A program made the position numbers and the translations under genes. From Paenibacillaceae bacterium (lineage in GTDB: Bacteria; Bacillota; Bacilli; Paenibacillales; CANHGK01): DNA of 58,624 bases. The DNA lies in the NCBI GenBank assembly GCA_947460235.1, contig CANHGK010000017.1, forward strand, positions 1-58,624, in the 5' to 3' direction. Positions 8,667 to 17,100 of this stretch are shown here, piece after piece. The notes beneath the pieces were generated by a model that worked only from the letters and a program-made list of their open reading frames with translations, was not told the DNA's origin and made no database searches. The stretch's first letter is position 1. Each line of letters starts with the position of its first letter.

Positions 8667-9512
8667 TCATCCTTTGGTTGCTCCGGAAGTAAGACCGGCA
8701 ACTAGGAATCGTTGCAGGAACATGAACAACAATGTGATTGGAATTGCTGCAAGTACAGCACCAGCAGCAAAGGTTGTAAATTCAGTACTTGAACGCTGAC
8801 TTACCATTTCATATAAGCCCATTGCCAACGTTTTCTTGTCGGTGGAACGCAATACGAAACTAGAGAAAATATAATCGAAGAATGTGCCAGTAAATGATGT
8901 TAATGCGATATACGTGATCATTGGACGGGATAATGGTAAGACGATCCCGATAAAAATCCGAGTATGGCTAGCACCATCGATGGTAGCAGCTTCTTCTAAC
9001 GCTTTAGGAATCGTATCGAAGAATCCTTTTGCTACGAATGCACCAAGCGGTGCGCCCGCCGCATATACGAGAATTAAACCCCAATGCGAGTCGTTCAAGT
9101 TTGCAGAAATCAAGAGGACATAAATCGCGATCATCGACATGAAACCTGGGAACATCCCAAGGATTAACATAGAAGTCAAGATATTTTGACGACCTCTGAA
9201 GCGGAAACGTGAGAGTGCATATGCAGTAATAATCGTAAGTGAAGTTCCTAAAACAGTACTAATTAATGAAATCTTAAATGTATTCCAATACCAAAGCGGG
9301 TAGTTTAAGTTATCATCTGTAAACAATCGGACATAGTGATCAGTCGTTAATTGGTCTGGAATCAAGTGTTCACTAAATAAAGAATCCCCAACTTTAAACG
9401 ATGACATAACGATCCAGAGTGCAGGATAAATACTTACGACTGCGATAATAATTAGCAACAAATAAGTAAGCAACAGTTTGATGAATTGTTGTGAGTTATG
9501 ACTCAATTTCAT
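8667..9512 (-). CDS. malG: Maltodextrin ABC transporter permease, MalG/MdxG type
   Basis: 281 residues with about six membrane helices. The cytoplasmic EAA loop that contacts the ATPase is EEAATIDGASHTRIFIGIVL. The tail ends in a short GLTSGATKG. Together with MalF it forms the membrane channel for maltodextrins delivered by MalE. The start overlaps the malF stop by 4 nt (ATGA), so translation is coupled. No ATPase gene is in the operon; family knowledge suggests a shared MsmX-like ATPase encoded elsewhere. Confidence 0.95.
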   Translation of the reverse strand: MKLSHNSQQFIKLLLTYLLLIIIAVVSIYPALWIVMSSFKVGDSLFSEHLIPDQLTTDHYVRLFTDDNLNYPLWYWNTFKISLISTVLGTSLTIITAYALSRFRFRGRQNILTSMLILGMFPGFMSMIAIYVLLISANLNDSHWGLILVYAAGAPLGAFVAKGFFDTIPKALEEAATIDGASHTRIFIGIVLPLSRPMITYIALTSFTGTFFDYIFSSFVLRSTDKKTLAMGLYEMVSQRSSTEFTTFAAGAVLAAIPITLLFMFLQRFLVAGLTSGATKG

Positions 9513-10810
9513 TGGATCATGTCCTCCTCAATGAACGATTTTGAACGACGATAGTTCCAAATTGAGAAGGTGGCAATGATGATAAAGATAATAATACCAA
9601 CGGAAGATGCCAAGCCATACTCTTGACGATCAAGCGTCAATTTATACAACCAAGTAACGAGCAAATCGGTTTCACCTGCATACTGACAATCTGCACAAGG
9701 TGGATTACCATTCGTTAGAAGAAAGATCACGTTAAAGTTATTAATGTTTCCGGCAAATTGCATAATTAAGAGCGGCATAGTTGAGAATAATATCATTGGC
9801 AATGTAATTGCACGGAATTTCTGGAAGTCACTTGCGCCGTCCACATCAGCAGCCTCATAAAGGTCGCGAGGGATTGTTGTTAATACGCCTAAGATCAATA
9901 CCATAGACACAGGAACACCAAGCCACATATTTACAAAAATAACCGTCATCTTTGCCCAAAACGCATCGCCTAACCAGTCAATATTCTGAATTCCGAAAAA
10001 TGCAAGATATTGATTAATTGGACCGAAGTTACCATTAAAAAGGTTACGCATAACCAACAAGGAAATTAATTGCGGAATTGCGTAAGGGATAATGAATAAT
10101 GTACGCCAGAACGTCTTAAAACGCACACCATTTTGTTGAATCAACAACGCGACAAGCATTCCGCCAAAATATGTGGTAACGGTTGCGGCAATAGCCCAGA
10201 TGAACGTCCACAATAGGATTTTGTAGAATGTGTGACTGTACGTTGAAAGTTGAACTAAATTCATAAAATTGTCCATACCAACCCAGTCAACTAATTTACT
10301 CGGCGGGATGTGATTTCGGTCATAATTCGTAAATGCGAGTAGAATCATGAAGACCAGTGGGAGAATCGTGAAGATAAACACACCAATGATAGGAACTGTC
10401 AATAAAACAAAAGGGAAACTGTACGTCAAAATGTTTTTGATCGTTTGTCCAAACGTTTTTACAGAACCGTATACTTCACGTTCACGCCCAGTTTCGTAGG
10501 CGTCTTTAATGTTATAGATGTAACTGATTAAATAAAATCCGAATAAAATCAAGACAGCCAAGCCAATAATGAGCAAGTTTGTCGAATGGTCGTATTCTTT
10601 AGGGAATTTACCTTTAACCATTGTGCGGGCATGTTCACCAAGTGTCCAAATCCCCCAGATTGCATTTGGTAAATATTTACTAAACATGATCCAAGCAAAT
10701 ACGTTGTAGCACAAGAATAGTAGTGCTTTTTCAATTTGTCGATTGTACAGTTGTCCGAGTCCCATAAAGACAGCAGAGAGGATGCCGGCTGTACGCGCAT
10801 AATTTTGCAT
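9509..10810 (-). CDS. malF: Maltodextrin ABC transporter permease, MalF/MdxF type
   Basis: 433 residues, close to B. subtilis MdxF. An extra N-terminal region with two or three helices (GILSAVFMGLGQLYNRQIEK at about 9-28) precedes the transporter core, as in the Firmicute MdxF branch. The EAA loop is YEAADVDGASDFQKFRAITL. It pairs with MalG to import linear maltodextrins. The ribosome site AAAGGAG lies about 13 nt before the ATG, rather far. A hairpin separates it from malE and may lower its expression relative to the binding protein. Confidence 0.95.
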   Translation of the reverse strand: MQNYARTAGILSAVFMGLGQLYNRQIEKALLFLCYNVFAWIMFSKYLPNAIWGIWTLGEHARTMVKGKFPKEYDHSTNLLIIGLAVLILFGFYLISYIYNIKDAYETGREREVYGSVKTFGQTIKNILTYSFPFVLLTVPIIGVFIFTILPLVFMILLAFTNYDRNHIPPSKLVDWVGMDNFMNLVQLSTYSHTFYKILLWTFIWAIAATVTTYFGGMLVALLIQQNGVRFKTFWRTLFIIPYAIPQLISLLVMRNLFNGNFGPINQYLAFFGIQNIDWLGDAFWAKMTVIFVNMWLGVPVSMVLILGVLTTIPRDLYEAADVDGASDFQKFRAITLPMILFSTMPLLIMQFAGNINNFNVIFLLTNGNPPCADCQYAGETDLLVTWLYKLTLDRQEYGLASSVGIIIFIIIATFSIWNYRRSKSFIEEDMIQ

Positions 10811-10852
10811 CTAGCGTGTGCAGCTCCTTTCCGATTAGAAGTAATCGTGGAA

Positions 10853-10882
10853 TCACCCGCCGGAACCGAGTCCAGCGGGTGA
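10853..10882 (-). promoter_or_regulatory. Stem-loop between malE and malF
   Basis: Perfect 8-bp arms TCACCCGC and GCGGGTGA around a 14-nt loop, with no T-run on the minus strand. This looks like an mRNA stabilising or processing hairpin 3' of malE rather than a terminator. Confidence 0.55.
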
Positions 10883-10909
10883 GTTTGATTTGCATCAAAA
10901 TTTATTAAA

Positions 10910-12217
10910 TTATTTAGCAGCGGAAGCAGCGATTGCTTCTTTAATTTGTTTAACTGCGTTATCCAATTCGCCTTTTGCATCTTTGCCATCATTCCAGATC
11001 GTTGACAAGGAAGCGCCAGCAGGACCCCATACTGAACCCATTTCTGGGATTGAAGGCATAGGCTCGGAAGTGTCGAATTGCTCCAAGAAGCCAAGTACCA
11101 ACGGGTTGTTGGCAATTGCCGGATCGTCTTTCGTGTCGATACGGGATGGCAATGCGCCAGTTACTTCGTTGTTTTTGATCAACATTTCTTTACTCGTTGC
11201 AAAACGAGCGAACAATTTTGAAGCAATTGGGTATTTAGTGAAAGCAGAAACGTACCATGCTTTAACACCGGAGAAGGATTTTGAAGGTTTGCCTTCTGCC
11301 AATGCTGGCAATGGAGCTACTGCAAAGTTAACTTTACCTTTGAATGAGCTGATCGCCCAAGGTCCGTCAACGTTCATAGCCAATTTACCTTTGGAGAACA
11401 AGTCAGTTTTGATATCCCAGTTAACGTCACCGGATTTCAATGGCAATGCATCAGTTTTCAATGATTGCATCAATTGTAAACCTTGAACAGCTCCGTCATT
11501 AGCTAAACCGATGTCAGCAGGATCTGTACCGTCTTTACCAAATACATAACCACCCAATGATGAGAAGAATGGATATGAGAAGTAGAAGTTACCGATATCC
11601 CACATGAAGCCGTATTTGTTATCAGCTTTGTTGTTGAAGCCTTTGGAGAAAGTGATTACGTCAGCGTATGTTTTAGGAACATCTTTAACGATGTCTGTGT
11701 TGTAGAACAACGCATACGTTTCAACCGCTTTCGGGAATCCGTACAATACATCTTTATAGCTTGTAGCTCTAACAGCTGGAGCCATGTTTTCTTCTTTGGA
11801 TTGTTTCTCGTAAGTGTCATTAGGCAATACCAAGTTAGCTGCGATTGCGCGACCCAAGTTATCGTGTGGGAATACGAATACGTCAGCACCGATACCAGCA
11901 GGACCGTCAGTAGTTTCTTTTGTTACTGTGTCTGCTGCGCCCATTTCAGCGAATTCAAAGTCAACTTTGTATTTGTCTTTGAATTGTTTAAGAACGTCTT
12001 CTACAAATGGACGCTCTTCACGTGATTCCCAAACGAGCAATTTAGCGCCGTCTTCAGGTTTTGCTTCTGCCTCACCAGTGCCTTCACCAGCTGCTGCTGA
12101 TGCTTCAGGTGCTACTGATGCTGTTGCTGATGTATCTTCTTTTTTGCCGCATGCTGCTAGCGTAAATACGACGATCATCGCTAACACTAGTAAGAGTGCT
12201 TTTTTGAATGCTTTCAT
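10910..12217 (-). CDS. malE: Maltodextrin-binding lipoprotein, MalE/MdxE type
   Basis: 435 residues. The signal ends in a lipobox LAAC (Cys23), followed by an Ala/Glu-rich flexible linker (about 27-57) and a type-1 extracellular solute-binding fold (KLLVWESREERPFVEDVLKQ; GFPKAVETYALFYNTD; AMNVDGPWAISSF; WGPAGASLSTIW). It delivers maltodextrins to MalFG. It is the first gene of the operon. The ribosome site is odd: GGAG ends only 2 nt before the ATG, and a better-spaced GGGG is 13 nt away. Binding specificity is inferred from the amylase and permease neighbours. Confidence 0.93.
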   Translation of the reverse strand: MKAFKKALLLVLAMIVVFTLAACGKKEDTSATASVAPEASAAAGEGTGEAEAKPEDGAKLLVWESREERPFVEDVLKQFKDKYKVDFEFAEMGAADTVTKETTDGPAGIGADVFVFPHDNLGRAIAANLVLPNDTYEKQSKEENMAPAVRATSYKDVLYGFPKAVETYALFYNTDIVKDVPKTYADVITFSKGFNNKADNKYGFMWDIGNFYFSYPFFSSLGGYVFGKDGTDPADIGLANDGAVQGLQLMQSLKTDALPLKSGDVNWDIKTDLFSKGKLAMNVDGPWAISSFKGKVNFAVAPLPALAEGKPSKSFSGVKAWYVSAFTKYPIASKLFARFATSKEMLIKNNEVTGALPSRIDTKDDPAIANNPLVLGFLEQFDTSEPMPSIPEMGSVWGPAGASLSTIWNDGKDAKGELDNAVKQIKEAIAASAAK

Positions 12218-12656
12218 GTCTCCAAATCCGTCCCCTCATGAGTTGAATGGTGGTGGTTCTTAGAATGCGTACTACGTGACTAAACGACACTGCTGTTGTG
12301 ACGCACTGCTCATGAAAAGCTCATGATTCATGCTGCGAGTTAGAGAATTCGATATTATTTATCAAACTCCTTTAACTTTAGCAAAAAAATGTGTTTGGTA
12401 ATATGTAGTATCAATCACTTGCCCGGAACAGCAAAGAATTGTTGATACCAAACGCATTCAAATCAAGAACATCACATGTTTGATACGATCACATGATATA
12501 CACAACAAAATTGTGCATACCTCGTGTTGCACAAACATATCTTACTTCAAGTTTTTAAATCCATCAAGCAAAAAGTTTAAAAAATCGCCAAAATTAAAAC
12601 CGCTTTCTATGAAAAAAGCACATAGAAAGCGGTCTCATTTGGCTAAAAAATACATT
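12218..12656 (-). promoter_or_regulatory. malE promoter region with paired inverted repeats
   Basis: 439 nt without a gene. A candidate minus-strand promoter is TTGCTA (12379-12384) and TAAATA (12356-12361), 17 nt apart. Upstream of it are inverted elements AATGTGTTTGGTA (12388-12400) and TACCAAACGCATT (12446-12458), complementary at 12 of 13 positions. Further upstream is TTGTGC-N12-GCACAA (12511-12534), related to a palindrome before the LacI-type gene. The rest holds a long malE leader and the LacI-gene terminator. Confidence 0.5.
12599..12634 (-). terminator. Terminator of the LacI-type gene
   Basis: ACCGCTTTCTATG pairs with CATAGAAAGCGGT, and the leftward flank on the minus strand is T-rich. 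Confidence 0.75.
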
Positions 12657-13685
12657 TTATACTCTACTTACCTTATTCATTGAAGATTCGCGAATAATTA
12701 ACCGGTGAGGAATAATCATTTCTTTTGCGTTCAAAGGTTCATTTTGAACGACGCGGATTAATGTTTGAGAAGCCGAATATCCTAGTTGATAGGTTCCGAT
12801 ATCGATAGATGAAATCGGAGGCGATGCTAATTCCGAAATTGCGATGTTATTAAAGCTGACTAGTTTAATTTGGTCTGGCACTTTAATTCCAAGTTCAGTC
12901 AAGCCGCGCAAAACTCCAAATGCTGCCACGTCATCGAATACGACCAACGCAGTAGGTGGATTTTGTTGACTCATTATAAATGACATCGCACGATATCCAC
13001 TTTGAGAAAGTAATTCGCCTTCGATAATCCAATCTTGAGCAATGTTAATATTTGCTTCGGACATTGCTTTTTTGTAGCCAGCCAAACGGTCTTGAGATAC
13101 GACCATCTCTTCAGGCCCAGTTACAAAACGAATATTTGTATGACCTTGAGCAATCAAATGATTTGTTGCATCGTAAGCAGCTTGTACGTTGTCATTATCC
13201 ACGGATGTAACGTCTGGATAATCCGCTGAACGTCCAATTAGCACGAAAGGAAAGTTCTGGTCACGCAAAAATTGAATGGACGGGTCATTTTTACGAGAAG
13301 AAAGTAAGATGATTCCGTCAACGCGGCGACCTTTAACCAATTTGGTAATTGTTTCGATTTCATCTTTATCTGAGAAACTTGATGTTAATAAAATGTCATA
13401 ACTAGCGCGCATGGATTGTGCTAAGATTCCACGGATTATCTCAGCAAAGAACAAGTTAAGAAACAATTCTTCCGCTGGTCTAGGCAAAATGATACCTAAT
13501 GTACGAGTGGTTTTTGAAACCAAACTTTTTGCCATGATGTTCGGGAAGTAACCGAGTTCTTCCATAATCAACTTGACCTTTTTTGTAGTTTGTGGACTGA
13601 TCCGTGTGTGGCCGGAAATAACGCGCGATACCGTTGAAGGTGACACACCTGCAATTCTGGCAACATCTTTAATCGTAACTGACAT
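12657..13685 (-). CDS. LacI-family transcriptional regulator of the maltodextrin/starch locus
   Basis: 342 residues. The N-terminal helix-turn-helix is canonical (TIKDVARIAGVSPSTVSRVI, residues about 4-23), followed by the hinge helix and the periplasmic-binding-protein-like effector domain (LGIILPRPAEELF, VVFDDVAAFGVL, SFNNIAISELASPPISSI). The start at 13685 follows GGGGGT by about 8 nt; a longer frame to 13718 adds a non-conserved stretch. Placed between the malE operon and the divergent 13-repeat binding protein, it most likely responds to a maltodextrin and controls both. Palindromes in both intergenic regions support this. Confidence 0.9.
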   Translation of the reverse strand: MSVTIKDVARIAGVSPSTVSRVISGHTRISPQTTKKVKLIMEELGYFPNIMAKSLVSKTTRTLGIILPRPAEELFLNLFFAEIIRGILAQSMRASYDILLTSSFSDKDEIETITKLVKGRRVDGIILLSSRKNDPSIQFLRDQNFPFVLIGRSADYPDVTSVDNDNVQAAYDATNHLIAQGHTNIRFVTGPEEMVVSQDRLAGYKKAMSEANINIAQDWIIEGELLSQSGYRAMSFIMSQQNPPTALVVFDDVAAFGVLRGLTELGIKVPDQIKLVSFNNIAISELASPPISSIDIGTYQLGYSASQTLIRVVQNEPLNAKEMIIPHRLIIRESSMNKVSRV

Positions 13686-14120
13686 CCATTCATACCCCCG
13701 AATTTTGACTGATTCCATATTTTTTCCGCTCTTGTAAGCGTTTGAACTGGAATATTCTGATTGTTCAAATGTTTTACCATGTTAGCTTAGCACAAGATAT
13801 TGAGTTGTGCCATACGTTGCACAAAATAATGTGCAAATTTGCACGTTATTTTTTCCAGCACCAATACAAACGATTGCTTAGTTTACTCATTTATCAACGA
13901 ACCCGTAATATTTAGACAAAAAAATGCTTTTCACGTCTAAATTCTAGTTGTGAAAAGGCGGAAATTAAGATATATTATATTGTGCGGGAACGTTTGAACG
14001 AACAAACGATCTCATATATATATTTGCAAAGAATAAATTGTAAACGTATGCAAAACTAGTATGCGGATGTTATTTATCGTTGCGAAATTATTGTAATTTA
14101 TACATTTAGGGGGAATTCAG
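13686..14120. promoter_or_regulatory. Divergent control region between the LacI-type gene and the 13-repeat gene
   Basis: 435 nt without a gene. It holds TTGTGC-N8-GCACAA (13805-13824), a perfect 14-bp palindrome GTGCAAATTTGCAC (13831-13844, near-perfect over 26 bp), a promoter for the rightward gene (below), CGTTTG-N6-CAAACG (13991-14008) over the expected transcription start, and a cre-like TGTAAACGTATGCA (14039-14052, 12 of 14 matches to TGWAANCGNTNWCA). Confidence 0.6.
13948..13976 (+). promoter_or_regulatory. Promoter of the 13-repeat starch-binding gene
   Basis: TTGTGA and TATATT are 17 nt apart. The CGTTTG/CAAACG operator-like palindrome begins 15 nt downstream of the -10. Confidence 0.5.
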
Positions 14121-17100
14121 TTGTTGTCTCTGACAAAGCAAAAATGGACCGTTTGGGCATTGGTTTGTGCGATTGTTTTCACGCAATTTGCAATTAGTTT
14201 AATGTTCCAATCCACTTCAGCAAATGCGTATTCCAATACGCTAGAAGCGGAAAATCAGGCGTTGAACAATGGTGCAACGAAAAACACAGATCACAAAGGT
14301 TATAGTGGAAGCGGTTTTGTTGATAATTTATGGAAACCGAACGCTGAGGTTGTTTTTAAGGTCTCCACACAGTATTCCGGAGATTATAACATGACATTAC
14401 GTTATGCCAATGGTAATGATAGCTGGAGAAGCATGACCATTTATGTTAACGGTAATAAAATCAGATCCACCAATTTACCTAATACCTCATCTTGGGATAC
14501 TTGGACCGACAAAGTTGAACAACTTTCTTTGATTGCTGGCGATAACGTGATTGCAATTAAAAAAGAAGTCTCCGATAACGGTGGAATCAACCTCGATTAT
14601 GCGAATTTCACGGATACTAATGTCTCCTCTGGCTCCAAGCAAGTTACTGTTTATTATCGCGGTAATTTCACCAATCCATACATCCATTACAAAAAAGATA
14701 ATGTGAACTGGACAACCGAACCTGGCGATAAAATGGCTGGGGCAACTGATGCGTTTGGTTTCTACAAAGCGGTGATTTACACATCTGCTGATGATTTAGA
14801 ATTAACATTCAATAATGGTAGAGATAATACTGGCAATGTATCACAGTGGGATCGCAACAACGGGCAGAACTACAAATATTCTGGCGTGACCTCTGGTTCA
14901 GTATTTACATTCGATCAAGGGACAGGACTTAAAGCAGGTTCACCAAATGGTGTAACGATCGGAAATGGTACCTCAAAAACGGTTACCCTTTACTACAAAG
15001 GTAATTTCACCAATCCTTATATTCACTTTCGTTTGAACGCTGCGGGGTCAACTCCGGAGTGGACAGTTCAACCGGGGACAAAATTGAATTATTCCACGGT
15101 ATATCCGGGTTATTATTCAGCGACAATTACGGTTTACACACCTTATTTGGAATGTGTATTCAACAATGGTTCAATTAACGGACAAGTTGGCGGAGATGTT
15201 CGCGAATGGGATAAAAACAATGGAGCAAACTATTTTGCACAAAATATTGTTGATGGACAATCGTATACGTACGAATCAGGCAACATCCGATCAGGTCTCC
15301 CGAATGGTGGAGGTAATTCGTTTGATCAATTTAATGGTACTAAACAAGTAACTGTTTACTATAAAGGACATTTCACAAGTCCGTATATTCATTATCGTTT
15401 GCAAAATGCAAATTCGGGTTCTGCAGAATGGTCAAACGAACCGGGAACAAGAATGTCGTTATCCGAAATTACTGGTTATTCCAAAGCAATTATTTCAACA
15501 AGTGCAGACAATTTAGAAGTTGTTTTCAATAATGGTCTAGTAAATGGTAAAGTAGTTGATTGGGATCGTAACAATGGTGCAAACTATGTTGCTGCAAATG
15601 TTTTCAATGGAAGTATCTATACGTATGATGAGTCAACGAAACAGTTAACCATTGGAGATCCGAATGGCGTATTGACGAGCACCACTGACTCTTCGAATAC
15701 AATCAATATCTTCTATAAGAAGAACGCATCAGTTCCAACGCCTTACATTTTTTATCGTCTTACGTATAACAATGTTGTGAATTCACCGAAAGAACCAGGC
15801 TACAAAATGGCTGAATCGAATTACAACGGTTATGTGAAATACACACTTACATTGCCTCCAGGAGTTTCGACGGTAGAAGCTGCATTTAATAATGGATTAG
15901 AAAATGGCATTGTAAAAACGTGGGATCGTCCTGCAAATGATAATTATTTCTTGCTCCAAGCGGGATATAACACAATTGCTGATGACGAAATTTCAAGAAG
16001 TATTCCGAATGTAAATAATATTTCTACTGAAGCAACCGTATATTATAAAACGAAATTTAAGAATACGTATCTGTACTACAAAGCTCAAAACGGATTATGG
16101 GTATCAGATCCAGGCGTTAAAATGGATGATTCAGAATACCTTGGATACACAAAATACACATTCAAAACGGGTGCGTATGAACAAACTGAAGTTCGTTTTA
16201 CGGGTAATAATAGTTCAACAAATCTTTTTGAATCAGACCCGCCTTCTTTGAAAGATTCATACATCATTCCAACGGGAATAGTCACATTGTCCGGTACAAA
16301 CGAAAAAGGGATTACGACGATCGAAGATGGTAAAATCCTTGCAGGCAAGCCGAAAAGTGGTAATGAGATCACGGTTTACTACAAAAAAGGCTTAACATTA
16401 TCACCGTATTTGTTGTACCGCGTTTCAACAAATAATTGGAACCAACAACCAGGTTTGAAGATGACTGATACAACCGAATATCCAGGATATTCAAAAGTAA
16501 CGTTCAATGTTGGCGACGCGAAAATTGTTGACGCAGCATTTAATGATGGTACAGGTAAACTCGATGATAACAAGTCGAAATACTATCAATTACCAATTGG
16601 TGTGAATACGGTTTCTGATGGCGAAGTTGCTCCAGGATTACCGACGAGCGGAAACAAAGTAACGTTATACTTCAATAAAACAGGTTTCGATGCTCCATTG
16701 ATCAATTATCGTACCCCTGAAGGTGTATTTCTTAAAGAAGCGAAGTTTTTGACGCAATCTGATATTACTGGTTACTATAAAATTGACCTTAATGTAGGTA
16801 GCGCATCAAAAATTATTGCTTATTTCACGAATGGTGCCGACATTACGAAAATGGATGATAACAGCGGAAAATACTATGAATTCCCAGTAGGATTAGCTGC
16901 GATATATACATTATCGAATGGAACGATTACATTAAACAAACCGACATCTGCTACTGCTGGTAATGAAGTAACCGTTTATTTCAAACAAGGTAACTTGCCG
17001 ATTTCATTTGTTTCCCGTAAACCAGGTGCAACAAAATGGAATGATCCGATCCAATTGCTAACATCCGAATTTACCGGATACGGTAAAGTTAATGTGAAAA

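Noticed and set aside
10549-12263. Open frames opposite or shifted to malE and malF (for example 10890-11486 plus and 11814-12263 plus)
   Set aside because: They are shadows of strong coding regions with recognised domains and have no ribosome sites.
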